Assembly (NCBI GenBank): GCA_002844335.1
Contig: CP019154.1
Coordinates: forward strand, 1,550,001 to 1,614,000
Source: Haloarcula taiwanensis
Lineage (GTDB): Archaea > Halobacteriota > Halobacteria > Halobacteriales > Haloarculaceae
Direction: 5' to 3'
Length of the DNA stretch: 64,000 nucleotides
Below the pieces are notes generated by a model, which ran no database searches, was not told where the DNA came from, and saw nothing but the letters and a program-made list of their open reading frames with translations. Both the position numbers and the translations under genes were made by a program. Positions 8,892 through 17,250 of the stretch are shown one piece after another; the stretch's first letter is position 1; the number at the start of each line of letters is the position of its first letter.

Positions 8892-9196
8892 TACTGAATT
8901 TTTTCGAAAGGGCACGGTATAATTCTTATGCAGTGACATTCGACGATACACGGTGTCATATGAAGGTTGGAAGACATGTAGACACCGTTCAAAGTTATAG
9001 TATGCGAACGCTGAGTCTGTGTCTCGGTACGTGCCTGTTTACCCGGTAAGAGCTACCAGAAGAGTGACTGTTCGACGCCGTCCAACTGACAGCGCACCAG
9101 TTCGCGGTATCAGGTTGGCACTATATCGCCGTGGGACCGGTATGTTCAGTGACGTTCGGTGACGGAATGTGTGCCTTGTTCGGCACCGCCGATCAG
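8892..9196. other. Intergenic spacer between the two paralogous surface genes
   Basis: It holds the promoter of the downstream paralog (8916-8927). The rest, 8940-9196, shows no coding pattern, no RNA signature and no sign of a lost PGF-CTERM anchor for the upstream gene in any minus-strand frame I read. Confidence 0.5.
8916..8927 (-). promoter_or_regulatory. TATA box of the PGF-CTERM surface gene
   Basis: The minus strand reads AAGAATTATACC, centred 31 bases from ATG 8891. The same core (AAGAAATATACC) at the same distance precedes the paralog at 10531. Confidence 0.65.
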
Positions 9197-10531
9197 TTAT
9201 TCTGCGCCGTCTTCGTCGTCATCACCAGTGCTATTCGGTCCACCAGCGTTATCTGGGGGCCCGCCGCCGTTGCCCGGACCATTGCCGTTGCCCGTCCCAC
9301 CGTTGTCAGAGCCGCCACCCGGACTCACTGTCACTGTACCGGTGTCCGAGTTGATGGTGCCAGTTTCATTACCAACTGCGACGTGGACGTACTGGTATGC
9401 GCCGTTTGGCCAGGACTCCAGCGTCTGTACCGTTACATTGGCGTCAGAGTCAGCGCTGACGACCGTTGCTGAAGCGTGGATAACGTCGCCGTCGGCATCT
9501 GATTCAGCTTCAGAAACCACCACGCCGAATATACCCTGTAACCCGATTGCGGGTAGCGACTGGTTTTCGGAGAGGTTGATACCTGCGAGACTGGTGTTGT
9601 CGCCGACTGTCGCAACACCGCTGACGTTGTCAAAGGAATTTTCCACAGTGATCTGGTCCTGACTGAAGCTCTCATTTAGCTCGCCAGACACGGTCACCGT
9701 GCTTGACTGCCGCTGAAGTTCGCCTCGCCTCACCAGCATCACTGCGTGCGTGGCGTTTTCGTCCTCCATCTCGGTGTCGATATCTAGCGTAACGTTGTCA
9801 CCTGGATTGACCGGATTCTGAGTCGGCTCGACGGTCGAAGCGTTGTCCTGTACAATCGCTTGCTCGACACCGACGACAGTCACGGTCCCGTTGACGGAGA
9901 CGTTGCCGTCCGACACCGACAGGCCCTCGTCACCCTCGTCGACAGTCACCAGAACGAAGCCGTATGCACCGCCCGATTCAGGGGTGTAGGACGCATTCAG
10001 TTCGCCGTTCTCGTCTATCGTGCCGACGCCGTCCGCGTCATCAAGCAGTTCCGACGACGTGGTGTCGGAGTTGTTTTCAAAGACATCCCCGAGGGACGCG
10101 GTAGAGATGTTGCTGGCGTTTATCCCTGCCGTAGCTGGTACTTGATCAAGTTTGACAGCGAGCAGTTGCGCCTCGTCGCCGGCGAGCGACCGCGTTCCGG
10201 CACCGATCCGTGGTTCGAAGGACATGTTGATCGACTCGTTGCGCTCGTGGATCGTCACCGTCCGTTTGTTAAGCGGTAGGTTGCCGGTTGCAGCCGATTC
10301 GACGTTGATGAACGTCCGCGGTGCCACTATCGTGGTCGGCCCTTCTGATGTCGTTCGGAGCGTGAGTGGAGACCGTTCCCACACGTCGACGTTTTCGGTT
10401 ACCGAGATCGATTGACTCTCGGCGACAGGAGTTGCCCCGACAGTGGACATCACTGATAACGGACCAGCCAACACGAGTGCGACTGCCATTACGAAGACGA
10501 CAGTCGGTTTTATTATTGGCGTTTTTACCAT
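9197..10531 (-). CDS. Secreted surface protein, paralog lacking the PGF-CTERM anchor
   Basis: 444 residues from ATG 10531 (MVKTPIIKPT). A signal peptide (VVFVMAVALVLAGPLSVMS) is followed by the same ectodomain as the 7227-8891 product: shared landmarks are TENVDVWERS, LAGDEAQLLAV, YTPESGGAYGF or YTPDSGGAYGF, and LESWPNGAYQYVH or LDSWPNGTYTYVH. The C-terminus is a Gly/Asn/Pro-rich tail ending GDDDEDGAE, with no hydrophobic segment or PGF motif. It should therefore be released, or held only by the S-layer or by its partner. The two genes read the same way 305 bases apart, each with its own promoter. Confidence 0.85.
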   Translation of the reverse strand: MVKTPIIKPTVVFVMAVALVLAGPLSVMSTVGATPVAESQSISVTENVDVWERSPLTLRTTSEGPTTIVAPRTFINVESAATGNLPLNKRTVTIHERNESINMSFEPRIGAGTRSLAGDEAQLLAVKLDQVPATAGINASNISTASLGDVFENNSDTTSSELLDDADGVGTIDENGELNASYTPESGGAYGFVLVTVDEGDEGLSVSDGNVSVNGTVTVVGVEQAIVQDNASTVEPTQNPVNPGDNVTLDIDTEMEDENATHAVMLVRRGELQRQSSTVTVSGELNESFSQDQITVENSFDNVSGVATVGDNTSLAGINLSENQSLPAIGLQGIFGVVVSEAESDADGDVIHASATVVSADSDANVTVQTLESWPNGAYQYVHVAVGNETGTINSDTGTVTVSPGGGSDNGGTGNGNGPGNGGGPPDNAGGPNSTGDDDEDGAE

Positions 10532-10555
10532 TACTGAAATATTACTGAGGGCTTT

Positions 10556-10567
10556 GGTATATTTCTT
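10556..10567 (-). promoter_or_regulatory. TATA box of the anchor-less surface paralog
   Basis: The minus strand reads AAGAAATATACC, centred 31 bases from ATG 10531. Surrounding bases (TGCACAAG before it, TTCAGTA directly before the ATG) are also shared with the paralog promoter. Confidence 0.65.
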
Positions 10568-11042
10568 GTGCAATGATACTATTTGGGTAGCCCAAAACAC
10601 CCCTCTGGAAGCATACAATGCACAAACTGGGATTTAACTGACTGTATTGTTTCAATTATTTCTTTTTGATAAGTATCAAGTAATAAGATGATAGCTAACC
10701 AGTGGTAAACAGTCTATATAATAACATCGTACCTGTAACTGCATCTGCTGCTATAACTACAGAAAATCCGAGGCGAAAGCCTCGTCGTTTACCACGTGAC
10801 AACCGGAGTTAGAGTCCAGTCAGGACGACCGCACAGCGGAACCAGAGCACGGCGATCCTCATCGCAGATAGACATCTCTGTCACATCGGGTCGGAGAATT
10901 GCGAGGGAAGATCGCTCCGTGCGAGTCTTCCAGCACCGATCGGCCCTCGTCTGTTCCGCGAGATACCACCGGGGTCGGCGGCGTACTCGCGACCGTGACG
11001 ATGGCCGCTCACTGTTTGTGAGGGACCGTGTCGGTCCAACAG
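10568..11042. other. Non-coding region: AT-rich part, then GC-rich structured part behind tRNA-Leu
   Basis: 10568-10765 is AT-rich with no gene. 10769-11044 is GC-rich, begins and ends with strong hairpins (10769-10784 and 11010-11044) and contains a further stem (GGAAGA at 10905-10910 with TCTTCC about 15 bases on). I find no credible reading frame, and no SRP or RNase P RNA signature that I recognise. It may be a transcribed trailer or an ncRNA. Confidence 0.4.
10760..10784 (-). terminator. Hairpin plus T-run, possible end of the tRNA-Leu transcript
   Basis: The minus strand reads CGAGGC-TTTC-GCCTCG followed by GATTTTCTG. This is a perfect 6-bp stem with a T-rich tail, about 260 bases downstream of the tRNA 3' end. 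Confidence 0.45.
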
Positions 11043-11044
11043 TG
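11010..11044 (-). other. Strong hairpin at the 3' end of tRNA-Leu
   Basis: The arms CACTGTT (11010-11016) and AACAGTG (11038-11044) enclose a second stem, GGACCG (11023-11028) with CGGTCC (11032-11037), and a 3-base loop. It overlaps the last two bases of the tRNA. It may affect 3'-end processing or be the first helix of a downstream RNA. Confidence 0.5.
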
Positions 11045-11126
11045 CGAGGGAAGGGATTTGAACCCTTGGACCCCTACGGGAGCGGATCTTGAGTCCGCCG
11101 CCGTTTCCTGGCTTGGCTACCCTCGC
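11043..11126 (-). tRNA. tRNA-Leu (anticodon CAA)
   Basis: An 84-nt cloverleaf on the minus strand. The acceptor stem pairs GCGAGGG with CCCTCGC and the discriminator base is A at 11043. The anticodon stem GCGGA/TCCGC frames the loop CTCAAGA with CAA at 11089-11091. The long variable arm (CTCCCGTAGGGGT) is typical of class II tRNA-Leu, and the T-arm holds GGTTCAAATCC. CCA is not encoded. A TATA-like TTTATACC lies near 11160-11170, about 39 bases upstream. It decodes UUG. No intron is seen. Confidence 0.95.
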
Positions 11127-11320
11127 ACGTGTATTGCATTACGGTACACACGGTGGTGCGGTATAAATGTCGTACGGAAGCGACTCGGGTCCAGACGGTA
11201 GTGACAATCAGACATACTGAGCGCGGGTGCTGTCGCGCGAGCAGGTGTACACCACATTCGAGGACCTCACGTAACCGACAGAACCGGTGGTTTGACCCGC
11301 CCTGAACCAGTAGTGGAGGC

Positions 11321-11803
11321 ATGGACGACCACACGCGTGACCCGACCGTCGAGGCCCCTGACGGGAACCCATCGGGATGGCGAACCGACGGCCAGTGGGA
11401 ACACGAGACGCTCAGACGGGCCGTGGTCCACGGCGTCCGCCTGTACAACTCCGGGGAGTTCCACGAATCACACGACTGCTTCGAGGACGAGTGGTACAAC
11501 TACGGCCGTGGGAGCACGGAAAGCAAATTCCTCCACGGGATGGTGCAGGTCGCCGCCGGCGCGTACAAGCACTTCGACTTCGAGGACGACGACGGGATGC
11601 GGTCGCTGTTTCGCACGTCGCTGCAGTACTTCCGTGGCGTCCCCAACGACTACTACGGCGTCGATTTACTCGACGTGCGCACCACAGTAACGAACGCACT
11701 GTCGGACCCGTCGGCACTCCATGGATGGCAGATCCGATTCGACGGCGAGTACCCGACGTGTCGCCCGGAGGACATCGAGTTCGCGGAGTCGCTCGAACAC
11801 TGA
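11321..11803 (+). CDS. DUF309 domain protein
   Basis: 160 residues. The core from about 27 to 120 matches the DUF309 helical family: [19 protein letters not shown], then [12 protein letters not shown] near 50, [16 protein letters not shown] near 68 and the PNDYYGVDL segment near 108. The H-E-x-H-x-x-x-E-x-x-W pattern is the family hallmark. Family members are small all-alpha proteins of unknown activity. It starts at ATG 11321. It lies 45 bases upstream of the frameshifted AstE-like gene on the same strand, so the two may have been cotranscribed. Confidence 0.85.
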   Translation: MDDHTRDPTVEAPDGNPSGWRTDGQWEHETLRRAVVHGVRLYNSGEFHESHDCFEDEWYNYGRGSTESKFLHGMVQVAAGAYKHFDFEDDDGMRSLFRTSLQYFRGVPNDYYGVDLLDVRTTVTNALSDPSALHGWQIRFDGEYPTCRPEDIEFAESLEH

Positions 11804-11848
11804 CTGAATCCGGATAATTCTAAAGGCTGGAAGTGTTAGCACGGGTAG

Positions 11849-12636
11849 ATGCGAATCGAGCAACTGGGAGACGGGGATCCAGAGGTGGCCGTCGTGGGAA
11901 GCATCCACGGCGACGAACCGTGTGGCCGAGACGGGATCGAAACCGTCCTTGCCGACCCGCCTGCGGTCGAGCGACCTGTCAAGTTTATTATCGCGAACGA
12001 AGCCGCCCTCGAGGCAAACAAGCGGTATCTCGATACTGACCTCAACCGCTCGTTCCCCGGCGACGCCGACAGCGAGTCTCGCGAAGCACGGTTAGCCGCA
12101 ACTATTACGTCTGAACTCCGTGACTGCACGTCCTTTCGCTGCACTCCACGCAGTCCTACGACGGGATGTTCGCCCTCGTCGACGAGCTCACGCCGGAGAT
12201 GGAAGCCCTCTGCAGTGTGCTTTCCGTAGACGCCGTCGTACAGACGAAGGGCGCAAACGAGGGCCGAATGATCGCAACAGTCGACTCTGTTCTCGAAGTC
12301 GAGTGTGGCTATCAGGGCTCTGCTGAAGCCGCCGAGAACGCAGCGCAGGTCATCCGGGAGTTCCTCGCCGCGACCGGCGTTACCGCTGAGTCTCCCCCAC
12401 AGCGAGAGACGTCACTGCCAGTGTTCCAGCTCGGCGAGCCGATTCCGAAGGCAGCGGCCGAGCAGTACGAAGTGTTCGTCAGGAACTTCGAGCCGGTACC
12501 CGAAGGCGACCCTGTGGCAGCAGCCGACGACGAAACCGTCGTCGCAGAGGAGCCCTTCCACCCGGTGTTGCTCTCAGCCTACGGCTACGAGGACGTGTTC
12601 GGCTTCACCGCGGACCGAATCGGAATGCTAGACTGA
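11849..12636 (+). pseudogene. Succinylglutamate desuccinylase/aspartoacylase-family hydrolase, frameshifted
   Basis: The first frame (from ATG 11849) encodes VVGSIHGDEPCGRDGIE with the HGDE zinc motif, and LDTDLNRSFPGD, both typical of the AstE/AspA (M14-like) family. After LRDC near 12127 the reading continues one frame over with LSLHSTQSYDGMFALVDEL and on to EDVFGFTADRIGMLD, ending at 12636. One base appears to be missing between about 12124 and 12132 (TGCACGTCCTT; an extra G would restore the frame). The joined product would be about 262 residues, a normal family length. Either a recent mutation or a sequencing error is possible; nothing else in the gene is damaged. Confidence 0.8.
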
Positions 12637-12777
12637 GACAGATTGCTGATCCGCTGAGTTAGACGGCAAACGCCTTTCGGAAGACCGAACAGAACCCGCA
12701 TTGTCTTCCGGGAGTCAGTTGTCACACGCGTTTCCCTCTCAGTTGCCGAGAGTCCATTCAATGGTTTGGAAAGAAGC

Positions 12778-13686
12778 TCAGGCAATCCGATTGTAGAGAC
12801 TGTCCGGTACGAAATTTCCCAGAACACTGCGAGCCTCGTATATCGATCCGCCTTCGCGGTTTTCTCTGTACCAGAACGGCGGCTCAAGTTTCCTGATCCG
12901 CTGCATGTCGCGGTCAGTGAGTTCGAAGTCAAAAACGTCAATGTTCGCTTCTATGTGTTTCGGCGTCGCCGCTTTCGGAATCGTGACAACATTCTCCTGT
13001 TGTATCAGCCACCGGATAGATACCTGCGCTGCCGATTTGCCGTACCGATCTCCAATCGAACGCAAGACATCGTCTTCAACAGCTCGCCCCTCCGCAAGCG
13101 GACTATATGCGGTAACTGTGACATCGTTGTCCTGGCAAAATCTGACGAGTTCCTCGTCACCCCAGTAAGGATGGTATTCAATCTGATTCGTCGCAATAGG
13201 AGCGTCCGAAAGTCGCATCGCCTGCTTGAGCTCCTTGATAGAAAAGTTACTCACCCCGATCTGATTGACCAACCCGTCATCGACGAGTGTGTTGAGCGCG
13301 TTGACTGTTTCTTCCATATCGGCCAGCGGATTCCACCAGTGGACCAATAACAGATCCAGATACTCCGTTCCCAGCCGTTCGAGACATCCCTTCGCGGCCT
13401 CTATCAAGCGTTCATACTCGACCATTTCGGGATATCCCTTGATTTTCGTCGTCAAGAAGATGTCTTCCCGGTCAACGCTGGATTGTTCGATTGCGCGACC
13501 GACGGCCGCTTCGTTTTCGTATGCCATCGCAGTGTCGATATGCGTGTACCCACAATCAAGCGCATTCTTAACCGCGTTGTAGCATTTGTACCCTCCGGTT
13601 CGGTAGGTACCGAACCCGAGAGTAGGGACCGTGGTCGTACCATTCTGCTCGGGAGCCATGTCGGCTGACTGCTGTGGTCGCTTCAT
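12778..13686 (-). CDS. Aldo/keto reductase
   Basis: 302 residues, a complete (beta/alpha)8 NAD(P)H-dependent reductase. The catalytic tetrad is visible: Asp in THIDTA (near 50), Tyr in AMAYENE (55), Lys in TTKIKG (80) and His in LLVHWWNP (near 114). The nucleotide-binding end carries IPKAATPKHIEANIDVFDF (near 240-258). Physiological substrates of this group are usually small aldehydes or keto acids; the actual one cannot be told. The start is ATG 13686; an alternative ATG at 13659 would remove nine polar residues. It stands alone, with AT-rich DNA upstream. Confidence 0.9.
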   Translation of the reverse strand: MKRPQQSADMAPEQNGTTTVPTLGFGTYRTGGYKCYNAVKNALDCGYTHIDTAMAYENEAAVGRAIEQSSVDREDIFLTTKIKGYPEMVEYERLIEAAKGCLERLGTEYLDLLLVHWWNPLADMEETVNALNTLVDDGLVNQIGVSNFSIKELKQAMRLSDAPIATNQIEYHPYWGDEELVRFCQDNDVTVTAYSPLAEGRAVEDDVLRSIGDRYGKSAAQVSIRWLIQQENVVTIPKAATPKHIEANIDVFDFELTDRDMQRIRKLEPPFWYRENREGGSIYEARSVLGNFVPDSLYNRIA

Positions 13687-14023
13687 TTTCCTCAGTTGTA
13701 TCCGCTACAATCATGCCGGTAGAACGGGGCCTGTATTGGTATGAGCTTTATAATTCAACTGATTCAGATATGGACTGAGGAAGTGAAATATTAGTGATGT
13801 GATGTTGGAGATATGATTTACAGCTCTGTGCTACGATTTCATCGGAACCATGCTGAAACGAAGTCCCCGCGATTCGATTGGCTTTACACAGGGGTTTACT
13901 TCGTTTCTGTAGCGTGTGTAGCTGGGAAGAGATGATAATCTGTGTGGCATAGCAGCCAGACGACTCGTTACACTTGGTACCGAAAAGAAAGCCACGCAAC
14001 ATCAGGCTGAGACCATCACAAGA
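13687..14023. other. AT-rich intergenic region with a 10-bp inverted repeat
   Basis: There is no convincing gene. A minus-strand 84-codon frame at 13748-14002 has no family resemblance. The notable element is the inverted repeat at 13855-13907. Confidence 0.5.
13855..13907. repeat. Inverted repeat GAAACGAAGT / ACTTCGTTTC
   Basis: Perfect 10-bp arms at 13855-13864 and 13898-13907 are separated by 33 bases. A CCCC directly inside the left arm pairs with GGGG at 13891-13894 near the right arm. It could be an RNA stem or a protein-binding pair. The arm resembles the GAAACGAAG core of archaeal origin-recognition boxes, but that is only suggestive. Confidence 0.5.
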
Positions 14024-15007
14024 CTACGAATGATATCCGAGGTCAGACAACCGGTCGCGGATCTCGGTAGAGCCGTGTTCGACGCCGGACTCAAGTGGAC
14101 GGTCCGATTGAATTGATATCCGCTCATCGGCATCGAAAACCAACCACGGTACTTCAATGAGTTCTGGGACACGAAGTTCTCCGGGATGCCCATATTCTCG
14201 TACGGGGAACGGCCACAACCAGTCTGCAACTAGGTTCCCATGATCTGACGTGACCACTGTTTTGCCATCAACAGTGTCAAGCAGTTCTCGAAGATGTGGG
14301 AACAGCAGTTTGAGGTTTTCCCGATACGCTTCCCAGACACGTTGTTCTGAGACATCTCCCTGTCTCAGCCGTGCCCAGATTTTCTGTTCATCATCCGCTG
14401 AACTACCAACGTCTGCTCCTTTCGCTTTCTCCCGACCTTGCATTCCGGAATCAACCATTTCTCTGCCTGTTGGGCCGATAAATGGATGATGAGGCTGAAT
14501 AAAATGTGCGAGTATCCGCTTGTTCGGATACGTTTTTCTGGCCGTTTTAACAGCAGCTACCATGTCTTCTGGGGGCACTGTTCCGATGTCCTCATCCCAC
14601 TCTGTCTCCCACACGTTGATGACAGAATGAAAAACAGTGTCGAGTTCGACGGTACACCACTCGTCAACTGAGTGCATCGGATTGGCGGTTACGTACACTG
14701 TGTCGTAATATCTTCCCGCAGAGAAGTGCGCCTCAAGGAAACCGGGTGTACTAGACGCCTGGGATAGCCGCCGTTTCAATTGCCCTTCAAAAGGCTGCAG
14801 ATCCGCAAACATATCGTATCGGCAGGCATCAAGAAGATAGCAATTATCCCAGTCCTCGGCCATCAAATCAAAGCCACTCGGTGAAACCGTGTCGAAATAC
14901 TTGTTCACGATACCGTCAAAAATCCCATCATTTGTATATTGATATTGTGAGGCAATCAATTGGTTTGACCTCCAGATGTCCGGTATGTACCTCTGCAGTT
15001 TGGTCAT
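14024..15007 (-). CDS. Sulfatase-like protein (alkaline phosphatase superfamily)
   Basis: 327 residues from ATG 15007 (MTKLQRYIPD; an upstream GTG at 15019 is possible). The N-terminal metal-site strand reads NCYLLDACRYDMF (near 54-66), with the leading Asp as ligand. AHFIQPHHPFIGP is near 165-177 and VVTSDHGNL near 250, the usual Asp-His pair. The canonical C/S-x-P-x-R activation site of true sulfatases is not obvious, so it may be a phospho- or sulfo-transferase or hydrolase acting on surface glycans. It ends in RLSDLGYHS, a tail shared with the 30959 and 36601 genes. It sits upstream of an ABC exporter gene and a GT2 gene. Confidence 0.75.
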   Translation of the reverse strand: MTKLQRYIPDIWRSNQLIASQYQYTNDGIFDGIVNKYFDTVSPSGFDLMAEDWDNCYLLDACRYDMFADLQPFEGQLKRRLSQASSTPGFLEAHFSAGRYYDTVYVTANPMHSVDEWCTVELDTVFHSVINVWETEWDEDIGTVPPEDMVAAVKTARKTYPNKRILAHFIQPHHPFIGPTGREMVDSGMQGREKAKGADVGSSADDEQKIWARLRQGDVSEQRVWEAYRENLKLLFPHLRELLDTVDGKTVVTSDHGNLVADWLWPFPVREYGHPGELRVPELIEVPWLVFDADERISIQSDRPLESGVEHGSTEIRDRLSDLGYHS

Positions 15008-15444
15008 GGTAGTATACACTTCTACGCATCACTTAGCGATAAGCTGCCTAACTGGTGGTAGAGAGTTTTTACCAGTATTTTGGATAGGTGATTCGGGTAT
15101 GCTGCTACGGTTTTTCGAAAGTCAGAATCAGTGTTAGTCGTGATGCCTGACCCCGTCTTGCAGCCAGATAGAGTTCCTATTGTTTATTTTCCGGATCAGC
15201 TACAAGTCTGGGGCAGCAACTTGCGATTGTAAGGTTGTGTTCATATTCCGTGAGAGTGGAGTCTAAATGCCCGCCTGGTGAGCCGAGATCAAAAGGTGGA
15301 ATCTGTTCTGCGTATCATCGCACGTGATACTTAGACGAAGCGATGCCAGTGAGTAGTTTCAGCATCCAGTTTGACACTAGGATAGAGAAGTACCAGCGAT
15401 AGCTTTCTTGAGCTGTGTCTGCGGTAACACCGAGTACAGTCCAG
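15008..15444. other. Intergenic region between sulfatase-like and ABC exporter genes
   Basis: No intact gene is present. The part next to the exporter gene holds a possible transposase remnant (15315-15437). The rest is AT-rich and featureless to my eye. Confidence 0.45.
15315..15437 (-). pseudogene. Possible C-terminal remnant of an IS4-like transposase
   Basis: A minus-strand frame ends ESYRWYFSILVSNWMLKLL followed by TGIASSKYHVR and a stop. The pattern YRW-x-F-x-I-x-x-x-x-x-MLK recalls the Y-R-x-R-F-x-I-E segment of IS4-type transposases, with the catalytic Glu lost. Only about 40 residues remain and no terminal repeats are seen, so this is tentative. Confidence 0.25.
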
Positions 15445-17250
15445 TTACCCACCTGACTGTATCGCATACAATTCAGCGTATTTCCCTTCACTTTCAACCA
15501 GTTCGTCGTGACCGCCACACTCGGAAATCCATCCGTCTTCCATCGTATAGATCCGATCAGCATTCTCGACAGTTGAAAGGCGATGAGCGATAGCGATAAT
15601 CGCATAATCTCGCTCCATCGCTTCGATTGCCGCCTGCACTTCCTTCTCAAGGTTCGAATCCAGGTCGCTCGTTGCTTCGTCTAGAATTAACAGGTCCGCG
15701 TCTTTCAGAATCGCTCGCGCAAGAGCGACGCGCTGTTTCTGCCCACCCGACAAGCGGACACCGTCGTCACCCAGTTGAGAATCGAGTCCGTTCGGGAGGT
15801 CCGTGATGAACTGGTCCACCTTCGCGATTTCGCAAGCCCGTTTGATCTCAGCGTCCGTCGCATCCCGATTGCCGACGGTGAGGTTATGTCGAAGCGTGTC
15901 GTTGAACATATACGGGTTCTGGCGGACTATCGAGATTCGGTCACGCCACTCGCTGATATCCATTTGGCCGATTGGGTTCCCATTTGCACGTATCTGACCG
16001 CTGTCTGGCTCATAGTAGCGAGCCAACAGGGAGACTATTGTCGACTTCCCGGCACCGGACTGTCCAACGAAGGCGACGAACTCGCCTTTCTTGAGTTCGA
16101 AATCGACCTCCCGAAGAACGACCTCGTCGTCCGTATATGAGAACGTGACATCGTCGAACTCGACTGTTTCGACCTCTTTCGGGGTCGGTTGCTCTCCGGT
16201 GTCCGGTTCTTCCCACTCTTCGAGATCCCGCATGAATGACTGTGTCCGAACCAGATGGGGAAGGTTCTCTTCGACTTTGTAGAACCGCTTGTTAATCCCG
16301 CTTGCTTTGGGACCGAGCTGAAACATGAGAAACAAGAACAGGCCGAGTTCACCGAACGAGAGATTGGTGAATGTCAGCGCCACGTAAATAAGTGCGAAGA
16401 TGAGTACGGAGACGACGAGATTCTGTGACTTCTTGATCGCTGCCCGATTCCGGCGGTTCGCGACTTTCGAACGCGTGTACTCTTCGAGGGCGTCCTCATA
16501 CTCGCCATAGATTTCTGTTTCGAGATTAAACACCCGGATGTCTCGAATGCCAATCATGCCGGCCTGAACCACTTGTTGCATCCGTTCGTTTGCCGCTGCA
16601 ACGCGATCACCCAGATCGTATCCTGAGCCGATGAGATGTCGCAGACCGAGTCCCACACCACCGATGATAAAAATAGCAAATGCTGTGAGTTGCGGTGAGA
16701 TCCACGTTGCGAGAGCGAGATAGGCAACAGTGAGTAGTAGCAGATCGAACAGCTTCACGAACCGCTTGATGACTTTTGAGGCTGCTTTCGACTCGGTGAC
16801 AATCGCGTTCAAGATGTTGTCCGACCCCTTTCGGTCGAGAAATTCCATCTCCGTCTCCAGAGCGCTATCGAAGAGGTTCTCGCGGATGTGGCGCTCGTAG
16901 GAAAGCTGGAGTACATCGCGTAGCCACGTGAGGAGAAACGACGACGTATAGCGCAGACAGGTCGCTAACGCCACTCCGCCAATGACGTACTCGATCGTGA
17001 ACGGAATCCCGAGTGTCTGATAAACGGTGAAGAAAATACCCGCTATGCCATCAGCCTGTGTCACCGGTTCTGATGACTGCATGAGTTCAATGATAGGGAT
17101 GATAAACGTCAGTCCGACGCCTTCTAATACGGCCGTTACCAGACCGAGCCCGACGATCATCACAGTGAATTTTGGGGCATATCGGGCCGCATAGAGAAGC
17201 GCGTCAAGTTTCTCCTGCCGTGAAATGGTGTCTGAGTTTCTGTCGGTCAT
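15445..17250 (-). CDS. ABC exporter, fused membrane and ATPase domains (MsbA/PglK-like)
   Basis: 601 residues, the usual length of a half-size type IV exporter that works as a homodimer. Six membrane helices lie in residues 30-330. The ATPase domain starts near 355, with Walker A GQSGAGKST near 398, Q-loop SIVRQNPYMF near 443, signature LSGGQKQRV near 498, Walker B LLILDEATSDLD near 518 and H-loop AIAHRLS near 552. In a glycan locus the best guess is a lipid-linked saccharide flippase, like PglK of bacterial N-glycosylation. Drug or lipid export cannot be excluded. ATG 17250 (MTDRNSDTI) is the start. Confidence 0.85.
   Translation of the reverse strand: MTDRNSDTISRQEKLDALLYAARYAPKFTVMIVGLGLVTAVLEGVGLTFIIPIIELMQSSEPVTQADGIAGIFFTVYQTLGIPFTIEYVIGGVALATCLRYTSSFLLTWLRDVLQLSYERHIRENLFDSALETEMEFLDRKGSDNILNAIVTESKAASKVIKRFVKLFDLLLLTVAYLALATWISPQLTAFAIFIIGGVGLGLRHLIGSGYDLGDRVAAANERMQQVVQAGMIGIRDIRVFNLETEIYGEYEDALEEYTRSKVANRRNRAAIKKSQNLVVSVLIFALIYVALTFTNLSFGELGLFLFLMFQLGPKASGINKRFYKVEENLPHLVRTQSFMRDLEEWEEPDTGEQPTPKEVETVEFDDVTFSYTDDEVVLREVDFELKKGEFVAFVGQSGAGKSTIVSLLARYYEPDSGQIRANGNPIGQMDISEWRDRISIVRQNPYMFNDTLRHNLTVGNRDATDAEIKRACEIAKVDQFITDLPNGLDSQLGDDGVRLSGGQKQRVALARAILKDADLLILDEATSDLDSNLEKEVQAAIEAMERDYAIIAIAHRLSTVENADRIYTMEDGWISECGGHDELVESEGKYAELYAIQSGG

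Noticed and set aside
10796-11092. 98-codon plus-strand frame over the tRNA-Leu trailer
   Set aside because: It runs into the tRNA gene, is Arg/Ser-rich and non-acidic. The sequence is better explained by RNA structure.
13748-14002. 84-codon minus-strand frame
   Set aside because: No similarity or codon bias, and it contains the 53-base inverted repeat.
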